This document shows, piece after piece, positions 1 through 6,817 of a stretch of DNA of 11,847 nt (its first letter is position 1; each line of letters begins with the position of its first letter). A model generated the notes under the pieces. That model ran no database searches, had not been told where the DNA came from, and saw nothing but the letters and a program-made list of their open reading frames with translations. Both the position numbers and the translations under genes were made by a program. This stretch comes from Pseudomonadota bacterium (GTDB lineage Bacteria; Pseudomonadota; Alphaproteobacteria; Acetobacterales; Acetobacteraceae). Where the stretch lies: the NCBI GenBank assembly GCA_021808185.1, contig JAKBCB010000067.1, forward strand, positions 1 to 11,847, written 5' to 3'.

Positions 1-522
1 CGGCGCCGGCAGCGCGAAGATCACGGTGGAGATCAGCCCCGGCACGGTGCCCAGACCGAACAGCACCAGCGTCGGCAGCAGATACACGAAGGTCGGCAGG
101 GTCTGCATCAGGTCCAGCACCGGCCGCAGCGCCTGGTACAGCCAGGGCCGGTGCGCGGCCGCGATGCCCAGCGGCACGCCGATCAGCGCCGAGGCCAGGG
201 TTGCGAACAACACCAGCGTCAGCGTCTCCATCGTCTCCGTCCAGTAGCCCTGGTTGAGCACGAACAGCAGCGCGAAGGCGACGAACAGCGCCAGCGCCCA
301 GGAGCGGCGCAGCGCGTAGGTCGCCGCCACCAGCACCACGATCAGGATCGGCTCCGGCACCCATTCCAGCGCGCCGGTGAACCCGTCCACCACGAAGCTG
401 ATGCTTGCCGCGATGATGTCGAACAGGCTGAGGGTGTTGTCCTTGATGAACTCGACGATGGCGGCCATCCAGTCGCCGACCGGCACTTTGTTGTCGGTGA
501 TCCACGCGACCAGTTGGTCCAT
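1..522 (-). CDS. choW: Choline ABC transporter permease ChoW (ProW type), 3' end missing
   Basis: Inner-membrane permease of a choline/quaternary-amine ABC importer. It should form the channel that passes choline from ChoX into the cell, driven by a ChoV ATPase. The visible 174 residues cover the N-terminal part of a protein that is usually about 280 long. They hold a polar amphipathic N-terminus (about 1-55), hydrophobic segments at about 58-71, 75-90 and 100-122, and the family stretch AAHRPWLYQALRPVLDLMQT (121-140) leading into PTFVYLLPTLVLFGLG. The frame is still open at base 1, so the EAA loop lies outside the window. The ATG at 520-522 is preceded by GAGG at 531-534, eight bases away. 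It lies 60 bases downstream of choX on the same strand, matching the choXWV order known from rhizobia; choV is expected beyond the edge (inference). ChoW is preferred over ProW because its partner is clearly ChoX. Confidence 0.92.
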   Translation of the reverse strand, partial: MDQLVAWITDNKVPVGDWMAAIVEFIKDNTLSLFDIIAASISFVVDGFTGALEWVPEPILIVVLVAATYALRRSWALALFVAFALLFVLNQGYWTETMETLTLVLFATLASALIGVPLGIAAAHRPWLYQALRPVLDLMQTLPTFVYLLPTLVLFGLGTVPGLISTVIFALPAP

Positions 523-540
523 CGTGCTTTCCTCGTGCAG

Positions 541-575
541 CGCGCCCCCTCGTCCGTGGCGGACGAGGGGGCGCG
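541..575 (-). promoter_or_regulatory. Perfect intercistronic hairpin between choX and choW
   Basis: Bases 541-555 and 561-575 are exact reverse complements (15 bp, mostly G/C) around a 5-base loop at 556-560. In the transcript the hairpin begins 7 bases after the choX stop and ends 6 bases before the choW ribosome-binding site. No T-run follows it on the minus strand, so it is not a standard intrinsic terminator. Hairpins in this position commonly protect the upstream mRNA from 3' exonucleases or cause partial termination, giving more binding protein than permease. That role is inferred; the structure is directly visible. Confidence 0.75.
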
Positions 576-582
576 GGCGTCG

Positions 583-1521
583 TTACAGCTTGCCTTGCAC
601 CGCCGGCAGGCCAGGCTTGCCATCGAACGTGGTCACGCCGTTCAGCCACGTCGTCAGCACGGACTTGTTGGCCTTCAGCCACTGACCGGCCGCCTTGGAC
701 GGGTCCATGTTCTTGCTGAGGATGCTGTCCATCATCGCGTCCTCGCCGGCGAGGTCGAATTTCAGGTTGCCGAGCAGCTTGCCGACATTGGGGCATTCGC
801 TGGTGTAGCCGGCGCGGACGTTGGTATAGACGGTCGCGCCACCGAAATTCGGCCCGAACGTGTCGTCACCGCCGGTCAGGTACGCCATCTTGAACTTCTT
901 GTTCATCGGATGCGGCTCCCAGCCCAGGAACACGATCGGCTTCTTGGTGCGGTAGTCTTTCTCCACCTGCGCCAGCATGCCCTGTTCGCTGGATTCGACG
1001 AGGCTGAATTTCTCGAACCCCATCTTCTTTTCCTTGATCAGATCAAGGATGTGCCGGTTGCCGTCGTTGCCTGGCTCGATGCCGTAGATTTTGAAGTCAA
1101 GCTCCTTGCCGAATTTCTGGATGTCGGCGAAATCCTTCAGGCCCTTGTCGTACAGGTACTGCGGCACCGCGAGCGTGTACTTGGCACCTTCGAGGTTGGC
1201 GCCGAGCACGTCGATCGACTTGTCGTCGGTGAACGGCTTGCGGTCGGCTTCCATGCTCGGCATCCAGTTGCCGAGGAACACGTCCAGGTTCTTGGTCTTC
1301 AGCGACTGGTAGGTGACGGGAACCGAGAGCACGGTGATCTTCGGCGCATAGCCAAGATCCTTCAGGATCAGGCTCGTCAGCGCCGTGGTCGCGGTCACGT
1401 CGGTCCAGCCGATGTCGGAGAAACGGACAACCTTGCAGGAAGCCGGATCGGCGGCGTTCGCGGTGCCGGCGGCCAGACCGAGCAGCACGCCGGCGGCGGC
1501 CGCAAGACGAGTGTAGCGCAT
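583..1521 (-). CDS. choX: Choline ABC transporter periplasmic substrate-binding protein ChoX
   Basis: Periplasmic protein that captures choline and delivers it to the ChoW/ChoV importer for osmoprotection or catabolism. The 312-residue product has a Sec signal peptide (hydrophobic 6-20, likely cleavage after ANA at 21-23). The mature part matches the ChoX family throughout: FSDIGWTD (34-41), LSVPVTYQSL (65-74), VFLGNWMP (81-88), YGIEPGNDGNR (146-156), ESSEQGMLAQV (176-186) and FLGWEPHPMN (198-207). The ligand-cage residues known from Sinorhizobium ChoX (W43, D45, W90, Y119, W205) correspond to W39, D41, W86, Y115 and W201 here, all at a constant offset of 4. C29 and C243 could form a disulfide. 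The frame extends upstream to 1650, but the start at 1519-1521 has the best-spaced ribosome-binding site and places the signal peptide at the N-terminus. The complete cage argues for choline rather than proline betaine or glycine betaine. Confidence 0.95.
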   Translation of the reverse strand: MRYTRLAAAAGVLLGLAAGTANAADPASCKVVRFSDIGWTDVTATTALTSLILKDLGYAPKITVLSVPVTYQSLKTKNLDVFLGNWMPSMEADRKPFTDDKSIDVLGANLEGAKYTLAVPQYLYDKGLKDFADIQKFGKELDFKIYGIEPGNDGNRHILDLIKEKKMGFEKFSLVESSEQGMLAQVEKDYRTKKPIVFLGWEPHPMNKKFKMAYLTGGDDTFGPNFGGATVYTNVRAGYTSECPNVGKLLGNLKFDLAGEDAMMDSILSKNMDPSKAAGQWLKANKSVLTTWLNGVTTFDGKPGLPAVQGKL

Positions 1522-1530
1522 CCTCATCAT

Positions 1531-1537
1531 TCCCTTC
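1531..1537 (-). promoter_or_regulatory. Ribosome-binding site deciding the choX start
   Basis: The minus strand reads GAAGGGA here. It is nine bases from the ATG at 1519-1521 but only zero to three bases from the two upstream in-frame ATGs, which lie too close to be served well. This favours the start that gives a clean signal peptide. Confidence 0.55.
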
Positions 1538-1640
1538 GTGTTTGGTCCGCGCCAACGCGGCGCCCGCTTTGCGGCGGTGCGCGGATGGAGACATATTCGC
1601 CGCGCGCTGACCAGGGCACTTCTCTCCGCACGCCTCGCCC

Positions 1641-1670
1641 TTGCCCGCAAACGCCACGCGTCGCTACAGT
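1641..1670 (+). promoter_or_regulatory. Candidate promoter of parE
   Basis: TTGCCC (1641-1646) and TACAGT (1665-1670) are 18 bases apart. With the preceding GC, the -10 reads GCTACAGT, close to the GCTAnA type of alphaproteobacterial housekeeping promoters. Transcription would begin near 1677, giving a leader of about 18 bases before the parE ATG. Judged by eye only. Confidence 0.4.
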
Positions 1671-1694
1671 GCGGCCTCAGCGTGAGAACACACC

Positions 1695-3740
1695 ATGAAC
1701 GACGACCTGTTCAGCTCCCCGTCCTCCCCCCGCCCCGCCCCCCGCCCCGCTGGCGGCAAGCCGGCGCGCGGGCCAGAGCCGCCAGTGGGCGCAACCCCGA
1801 CCGTGCCCACCGATGCCAGCTACTCGGCCAAGGACATCGAGGTGCTGGAGGGGCTGGAGCCGGTGCGCCGGCGCCCCGGCATGTATATCGGCGGCACCGA
1901 CGAGACGGCACTGCACCACCTCGCCGCCGAGATTCTCGACAACGCCATGGACGAGGCGGTGGCCGGCCATGCCAGCGTCATCGAGGTCGCATTTGAAGCC
2001 GACAACATCCTGGCCGTGCGCGACAACGGGCGCGGCATCCCGGTCGATCCGCACCCGAAATTCCGCGACCTCTCGGCGCTGGAAGTCATTCTGACCACAC
2101 TGCATTCGGGCGGCAAATTCGGTGGCAAGGCGTACGACACCTCGGGCGGGCTGCATGGCGTCGGCAGTTCGGTGGTCAACGCGCTGTCCGAGTCGCTGGA
2201 GGTGGAGGTCGCGCGCGACCGGGTGCTGTGGAAACAAAGCTTCGCGCGCGGCAAGCCCGTGACCAAACTGCTGAACGCGGGGCCGGTGCAGAACCGGCGC
2301 GGCACGCTGATCCGCTTCAAGCCGGATCACGAGATTTTCGGCGATCTCCAGTTCAGCCCCGCGCGTCTCTACAAGCTCTGCCGCTCCAAGGCTTACCTGT
2401 ATCGCGGCGTGAAGATCCGCTGGTCCTGCGATCCGGCGCTGCTGGCGGCGGGCAGCGACACGCCGGCACTGGCGGAGTTGCACTTCCCCGGCGGCCTGCG
2501 CGACAGCCTGGAGGCCGACATCAACGGCGCCGCCCGCGTCGTGCCGCTCTGGGCCGGCGAGGCCGATCTGCCGGGCGAGCGCACCGGGCGGCTGGAATGG
2601 GCGGCGGTGTGGCTGGAGGCGGGCGAGCCGTTCCTGCACAGCTACTGCAACACTGTGCCCACGCCGCAGGGCGGCACACACGAAACCGGGTTCCGCAACG
2701 CCCTGCTGAAAGGCTTCCGCACCTGGGGCGAGCATCGCGGCAACCGCCGGGCAGCGCAGGTGACGGCCGAGGACGTGCTCGGCGCCATGGCGGCGAAATT
2801 CTCGCTGTTCATCCGCGAGCCACAGTTCCAGGGCCAAACGAAGGAAAAACTCACCAGCCCCGAGGCGACAAAGCTGGTCGAACAGGCGCTGAACGACCGG
2901 TTCGAGCATTTCCTGGCGGGCGACCCGACGCAGGCGGACAATCTTCTGGCTTTCCTGATCGAGCGCGCGGAGGACCGGCTGCGCCGCCGCGAGTTGAAGG
3001 ACACGGCGCGCAAATCGCCCACGCGCCGGCTGCGCCTGCCCGGAAAACTCACCGACTGCACCTCCGAGGACGCGGCCCGCACGGAGCTTTTCCTGGTCGA
3101 GGGCGACAGCGCCGGCGGATCGGCCAAGCAGGCGCGCGACCGGGCGACGCAGGCGGTGCTGCCGTTGCGCGGCAAGATCCTCAACGTCGCCAGCGCCAGC
3201 ACGGAAAAGCTGCGGCAGAACCAGGAATTGAAGGATCTGGTGGAAGCGCTGGGCTGCGGCCTGGGCGAGAAATTCGACCGCGCGCGGCTGCGCTACGGCC
3301 GCGTCATCATCATGACGGACGCCGACGTGGACGGCGCGCATATCGCCTCGCTGCTGATGACCTTCTTCTACCGCGAACTGCCCGAACTGGTGCGCCAGGG
3401 GCACGTGTACCTGGCACAGCCGCCGCTGTACCGGCTGACCCAGGGGGCGAAGTCGATCTACGCGATGGACGACACCGACCGCGAACGCAAGATGAAGCAG
3501 TTCAAGGGCAGCGCGAAGGTGGAGGTCAGCCGCTTCAAGGGCCTGGGCGAAATGCCGCCGGCAGCCCTGAAGGAAACCACCATGGACCCGAGCAAGCGCA
3601 CGCTGCTGAAAGTGGTGGCGGCACCCGAGGAGCGGGCGCGCACCAACGATCTGGTGGAAAGCCTGATGGGCCGCCGGCCGGAGCTGCGCTTCCAGTTCAT
3701 CCAGGAGCGCGCGCGCACCGTGATCGACCTGGACATCTAG
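1695..3740 (+). CDS. parE: DNA topoisomerase IV subunit B (ParE)
   Basis: ATPase subunit of topoisomerase IV, which with ParC decatenates daughter chromosomes and relaxes supercoils. At 681 residues it is of typical ParE length. In order: a Pro/Ala-rich, probably disordered leader (1-40); the GHKL ATPase with EILDN (79-83), DNGRGIP (110-116) and GGLHGVG (151-157); the transducer domain with QTKEKL (381-386), whose lysine contacts ATP; and the TOPRIM domain with EGDSAGG (469-475) and TDADVDGAH (541-549), which hold the metal-binding acidic residues. The C-terminus carries SRFKGLGEMPP (612-622). Assignment as ParE rather than GyrB rests on LPLRGKILNVASAS (489-502), the short length without a GyrB insertion, and the RFQFIQER...DLDI ending. 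The ATG follows a weak GTGAGAA ribosome-binding sequence. All catalytic residues appear intact, so it should be a working essential gene. Confidence 0.96.
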   Translation: MNDDLFSSPSSPRPAPRPAGGKPARGPEPPVGATPTVPTDASYSAKDIEVLEGLEPVRRRPGMYIGGTDETALHHLAAEILDNAMDEAVAGHASVIEVAFEADNILAVRDNGRGIPVDPHPKFRDLSALEVILTTLHSGGKFGGKAYDTSGGLHGVGSSVVNALSESLEVEVARDRVLWKQSFARGKPVTKLLNAGPVQNRRGTLIRFKPDHEIFGDLQFSPARLYKLCRSKAYLYRGVKIRWSCDPALLAAGSDTPALAELHFPGGLRDSLEADINGAARVVPLWAGEADLPGERTGRLEWAAVWLEAGEPFLHSYCNTVPTPQGGTHETGFRNALLKGFRTWGEHRGNRRAAQVTAEDVLGAMAAKFSLFIREPQFQGQTKEKLTSPEATKLVEQALNDRFEHFLAGDPTQADNLLAFLIERAEDRLRRRELKDTARKSPTRRLRLPGKLTDCTSEDAARTELFLVEGDSAGGSAKQARDRATQAVLPLRGKILNVASASTEKLRQNQELKDLVEALGCGLGEKFDRARLRYGRVIIMTDADVDGAHIASLLMTFFYRELPELVRQGHVYLAQPPLYRLTQGAKSIYAMDDTDRERKMKQFKGSAKVEVSRFKGLGEMPPAALKETTMDPSKRTLLKVVAAPEERARTNDLVESLMGRRPELRFQFIQERARTVIDLDI

Positions 3741-3790
3741 CCCGCTGGCCTGGCCGGTCGCGATCACGCGCGCGGAGGAGAGTGCCCCGC

Positions 3791-4852
3791 ATGGACGACG
3801 CGCATCTGGTCATGGACCGCGTCACCGTGCGCCGGAAGGGCCGCGAGCGGCCGGTGCTCGACGACATTTCGCTCTCCCTGCCGCGCGGCGCGACGCTGGG
3901 GCTGATCGGGCCGGAAGGGGCGGGCAAGACCGCGATCCTGCTGGTGCTCGCGGGCTTCCTGCGGCCCACCTCCGGCACGGTCCGGCTTGCCGGGCGGGAC
4001 ATCACCACGGCGGCGCCGCAGACGCGCGACATCGCGATGGTGGCGCGCGAGGATGCGCTGTTTCCCCACATCTCGGTGCTCGACAACGTCGCTTTCGGGC
4101 TGAAAATGCGTGGCCATTCGCGCGAGGCGCGCCGGGCGCAGGCGCGCGCGACGTTGGCGGCCTTCGGCCTCGGCCCGCTGGCGGACCGCCATCCCGGGCG
4201 GCTCGACGCGACCGAGCGGCGGCTGGTGGCGCTGGCCCGCGCCATCGCCTGCCGGCCTGCGCTGCTGCTGGTGGACGAACCGCGCGACGCGGCGGACGCG
4301 CCCCAGCGTGAGGCGGCGCGAGCGGTCCTGCGCACGGCGCTGGCCGACGCCGACACCACCGCGATCCTTGCCACGCATGACCGCGCGGCGGCGTTCGGGC
4401 TCGCGGACCAGGTGGCGCTGCTGCGCGAGGGGCGGCTCGAACAGGTCGGCCCGCCGCGCGACCTGTTCGAGCGGCCGGCGACGCGTTTCGCCGCCACGTT
4501 CACCGGCCCCTGCAATCTGCTGCCGGCCACCCTGCTCGGCCATACCGGGGCGGGGGCGGTGCTGAAGCTCGCGGGCGGCATGGCGAACGCACAGGCCCGG
4601 CCGGAGGTGCCGCCCGGCCGGGTGCTGGTCTGCCTGCGGCCTCATCGGCTGCGCCTCGACCCCGAGGGCCCTGTGCGCGGGCCGGTGGAGCAGATCGACT
4701 ATCAGGGCGCGCTCACCCGCGTCACGCTGCGGCTGCCGGATGGACCGGTGGTGGCAGATCTGGCCCAGGCGCCGCCCGGCCTTGCGCGGGGCGATGAACT
4801 TTCACTCGGCTGGAACCCGGCCGAGGCGTGGCTGCTGCCGGTGGCGCCATGA
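3791..4852 (+). CDS. PotA-like ABC transporter ATP-binding protein with degenerate signature
   Basis: Cytoplasmic ATPase of a spermidine/putrescine-type (PotA) importer family, 353 residues, with an N-terminal nucleotide-binding domain and a C-terminal TOBE-like part (about 275-351; RPHRLRL at 283-289). Walker A is sound: GPEGAGKT (40-47). Walker B is LLLVDEP (158-164) with the catalytic E163, and the H-loop is THD (195-197, H196). Two motifs are eroded. The Q-loop, normally VFQ before the LFPH motif, reads VAREDALFPH (84-93), with R86 in the glutamine position. The LSGGQ signature reads LDATE (138-142), and the D-loop reads RDAAD instead of LSALD. GGAGGAG at 3774-3780 precedes the ATG by ten bases. 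The gene starts 50 bases after parE and overlaps the permease by ATGA. The polyamine substrate is not proven. Impaired ATPase, or dependence on another subunit, is possible. Confidence 0.85.
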   Translation: MDDAHLVMDRVTVRRKGRERPVLDDISLSLPRGATLGLIGPEGAGKTAILLVLAGFLRPTSGTVRLAGRDITTAAPQTRDIAMVAREDALFPHISVLDNVAFGLKMRGHSREARRAQARATLAAFGLGPLADRHPGRLDATERRLVALARAIACRPALLLVDEPRDAADAPQREAARAVLRTALADADTTAILATHDRAAAFGLADQVALLREGRLEQVGPPRDLFERPATRFAATFTGPCNLLPATLLGHTGAGAVLKLAGGMANAQARPEVPPGRVLVCLRPHRLRLDPEGPVRGPVEQIDYQGALTRVTLRLPDGPVVADLAQAPPGLARGDELSLGWNPAEAWLLPVAP

Positions 4853-5733
4853 TCCGCCGCCGCACCGCGCTGCTGCTGGCCGCCATGGTGCTGCTGCCGG
4901 CGGCGATCGGCTGGCTGGTGTTCTACGGCGCGCCGCTCGGCATGCTCGGGCTGGAAACGGTGCAACACCACCGCGGCGGCGCCACCACGGGCTTCGGCGG
5001 ATTGCTGCCGGGCAATTACGCGCGGGTGCTGGCCAGCCCGCTGTACCAGCGGCTGCTGCGCGAGACGTTCAAGCTTGCGGCCCTCTGCGCGGCGGCCTCG
5101 CTGGTCGTCGGCTATCCGATCGCCTGGGGGCTGCGGCTGGCGGCCGACTGGGCCAGGCGCAGCAGCACGGCGGGCGCGTTCGGGCCGGTGCTGGTCAGCG
5201 TGGTGCTGCGCAGCCTCGGCTGGTTGGTCGTGCTGGGGGAGTTCGGGCTGCTCAACCTCGTGCTGCGTACCCTGCGGCTGGAGGCCGATCTGGCGCGCCG
5301 GTCGCATCTGGTCGGCGAACTGACCGAGCTGGGCAACATGGTGGAGGTGTTCCTGCCGTTCATGGTGCTCGCGCTGTACGGCGCGGTTTCGCGCATCGAC
5401 CTCGCGATGATCCGCGCCGCCCGCAACCTCGGCGCGAGCCGCACCCGCGCCTTCTTCGAGATCGTCCTGCCGCTCAGCCTACCCGGTGCCGCCGTCGGCG
5501 TGGTCAGCGTGTTCGCGCTGGCCACCGGCGCCTACATCACCGTCGCGGCCTTCGGCGGCGTGCGGGTACGGGCGATGGCCGAGATGGCGTACGAGGAAAG
5601 CTCCACCCTGGTGAACTGGCAGTTGGGTGCGGCCGTGCTCGTCGTGGTGCTGGTCTCGGCCTTCGTCCTGCTGCGCTTGCTGTTCGCCGGGCTGCGCCGC
5701 GCCGACCGCGCGGCGGGCGGCCCCGGTCGGTAG
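4849..5733 (+). CDS. PotB-like ABC transporter permease
   Basis: Inner-membrane permease of the spermidine/putrescine/iron(III)-type importer family (binding-protein-dependent transport inner membrane component), 294 residues. Hydrophobic segments lie at about 7-26, 75-96, 112-138, 163-182, 212-236 and 258-281, so about six helices as expected. The EAA loop that docks on the ATPase is clear at about 188-213: IRAARNLGASRTRAFFEIVL followed by PLSLPG. The start overlaps the preceding ATPase stop as ATGA, which implies translational coupling; an in-frame ATG seven codons upstream lies inside the ATPase gene and is less likely. The usual PotC-type second permease and PotD-type binding protein are absent, since the next gene lies on the other strand. 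The permease may form a homodimer or pair with products encoded elsewhere. The substrate cannot be told from the sequence. Confidence 0.88.
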   Translation: MIRRRTALLLAAMVLLPAAIGWLVFYGAPLGMLGLETVQHHRGGATTGFGGLLPGNYARVLASPLYQRLLRETFKLAALCAAASLVVGYPIAWGLRLAADWARRSSTAGAFGPVLVSVVLRSLGWLVVLGEFGLLNLVLRTLRLEADLARRSHLVGELTELGNMVEVFLPFMVLALYGAVSRIDLAMIRAARNLGASRTRAFFEIVLPLSLPGAAVGVVSVFALATGAYITVAAFGGVRVRAMAEMAYEESSTLVNWQLGAAVLVVVLVSAFVLLRLLFAGLRRADRAAGGPGR

Positions 5734-6753
5734 CTATTTCGGGTTGAACTTGCTCAGTTCGATCTCGTTCACCTGCACCGGCTGCTGCTTGAGCATGTTG
5801 GCAAGGTAGTTGCGCTGGCCCTCGACCAGTCGTTCCTGCCGCATCGCCTTCACCAGAGCATCGCGCGCCTCGGCCAACGTCGCCGGCGCCGGCGCCTTCA
5901 CGCCCAGCAGCTTGATAAGGTGCCAGCCGCTCGGGCTGCGGACCGGCTCGGAGAGGGCACCTTCGGCCAACGCCTGCACCGCCGTGCGGATCTGCGGCAC
6001 CAGTTGGTCCTCCCGCAGCCAACCCAGTTCGCCGCCGTTGGCCCCCGATGCCTTCTCGTCCGAGTAGCGTTTGGCGAGCACGGCGAAATCCGTGTGCTGC
6101 TTGAGCACCTGCTGGCGCAGATCGGCCAGCTTATGCTGATCCTCGTCCTCGGTCTGCTTGCCCGCGCCCTGCGGCACGGCGAGGAAAATCTGCGCGAGGG
6201 GGTACTGGCGCGGCACCATCAGCTTGGATTTGTTCGCCTCGTACGCCGCCTGCACCTGTTCGTCGGTCGGAAAGCTCGGGTCGCCGGCGACCTGCATGGC
6301 GATCCAGCTTCCGGCGATCGAGTCCTCGCGGGCAAGTTCCGCGTGATAGGCGACGTCCTCGCGCTTGTCCCACTGGTGCGCCTTGGCCTCGTCCAGCAAG
6401 GCGAGCTTGAGCAGGCGGTCGCGCACGATCTGGAGCAATGCCCCGGGGTTGGTCTCCATCTGGTGCCGCTGCTCGGGGTCGGCGAAGCGCACCATGTCGC
6501 GCACCTGGCTCGCGGTGATCTTCACGTCGCCCCGCTCGGCCACGACGGGGTCGTTCGCAGGCTTGGCGGGCGGGGTGGCTTGCGTCCCGGCCGGCGCGGG
6601 GGCCGGCGCGGGGGCCGGCGCGGCGGCGGCACGCGCCCCCCCGGCGAACAGCAGGCCGGCGAGCACAATGGCAGCGGCGGAGGCACCTCCGGCGAACCGG
6701 CGTTGCTGGTCGATCCTGTGGTCGCGTCCCTGCACCATCGTCTCCCGTTTCAT
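5734..6753 (-). CDS. PpiC-type (parvulin) peptidyl-prolyl cis-trans isomerase, exported
   Basis: Probable periplasmic foldase of the SurA/PrsA/PpiD group, 339 residues. A signal sequence or anchor occupies about 20-44 (AAAIVLAGLLFAGGARA), followed by a Pro-Ala repeat (46-55) and a Pro-rich linker. An N-terminal chaperone-like helical region (about 70-180) begins VVAERGDVKITASQV. The parvulin domain (about 184-284) runs from YPLAQIFLAVP through FAVLAKRYSDE and GGELGWL to PSGWHLIKLLG, all typical PpiC motifs. A Gln/Asn-rich helical tail ends FNPK. The cleavage site could follow ARA, or the segment could stay as an anchor. The ATG at 6751-6753 lacks a good ribosome-binding site. An ATG at 6736-6738 has GGGAG three bases upstream and is an alternative start that keeps the signal peptide. 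The client proteins are unknown. The stop abuts the stop of the convergent permease gene. Confidence 0.85.
   Translation of the reverse strand: MKRETMVQGRDHRIDQQRRFAGGASAAAIVLAGLLFAGGARAAAAPAPAPAPAPAGTQATPPAKPANDPVVAERGDVKITASQVRDMVRFADPEQRHQMETNPGALLQIVRDRLLKLALLDEAKAHQWDKREDVAYHAELAREDSIAGSWIAMQVAGDPSFPTDEQVQAAYEANKSKLMVPRQYPLAQIFLAVPQGAGKQTEDEDQHKLADLRQQVLKQHTDFAVLAKRYSDEKASGANGGELGWLREDQLVPQIRTAVQALAEGALSEPVRSPSGWHLIKLLGVKAPAPATLAEARDALVKAMRQERLVEGQRNYLANMLKQQPVQVNEIELSKFNPK
6589..6624. repeat. Three 12-base tandem repeats coding a Pro-Ala linker
   Basis: GGCCGGCGCGGG occurs twice in a row (6589-6600, 6601-6612), then once more with one base changed (6613-6624). On the coding strand each unit gives Ala-Pro-Ala-Pro, just after the signal sequence of the PpiC protein. 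The repeat could vary in copy number between strains by slippage without breaking the frame. Confidence 0.85.
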
Positions 6754-6817
6754 GCGTGTCGGCCCGAGGCGCGCTTCATAGCCCGTCCGGGGAAAAGCGC
6801 GAAGCAGCGCGGGCGCG
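6754..6817. other. Short gap between VOC and PpiC genes
   Basis: This 64-base gap lies between two minus-strand genes. Just after the VOC stop the minus strand reads GCGC, a six-base loop and GCGC, then TTTTCCCC. This resembles a very short intrinsic terminator but is too weak to call. Promoter elements for the PpiC gene are not obvious, so read-through from the VOC gene is possible. Confidence 0.35.

Larger units (their letters stand above)
1522..1694. other. Divergent intergenic region choX / parE
   Basis: This 173-base gap separates two divergent genes and should hold both promoters. A candidate for parE is described separately. For choX I see only a weak AT-containing spot (GAATAT on the minus strand near 1590-1596) and no convincing -35 box. 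A 5-bp hairpin with a CCAA loop (1547-1560) lies in the choX leader. No clear operator for a BetI-like choline repressor is visible by eye. Confidence 0.5.

Noticed and set aside
541..575. Reading the choX-choW hairpin as an intrinsic terminator
   Set aside because: No T-run follows on either strand, and choW should be co-transcribed with choX.
583..1650. Longer choX start giving 355 residues
   Set aside because: It would bury the signal peptide behind 43 Arg/Ala-rich residues. The start at 1521 has a well-spaced ribosome-binding site.
151..1698. Open frame of 515 codons on the plus strand over choW and choX
   Set aside because: It is antisense to two well-supported genes, with Arg/His/Gln-rich composition and no recognisable motif.
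1677..3767. Open frame of 696 codons on the minus strand covering all of parE
   Set aside because: It lies exactly antisense to a complete, motif-perfect parE. Its product is a low-complexity Arg/Ala/Gln/His-rich string with no domain, the usual result of high-GC third positions.
2228..4852. Long plus-strand frame that would extend the ABC ATPase upstream by about 520 codons
   Set aside because: The upstream part is an out-of-frame reading of parE. The ATPase fold starts at 3791, where a GGAGGAG ribosome-binding site is present.
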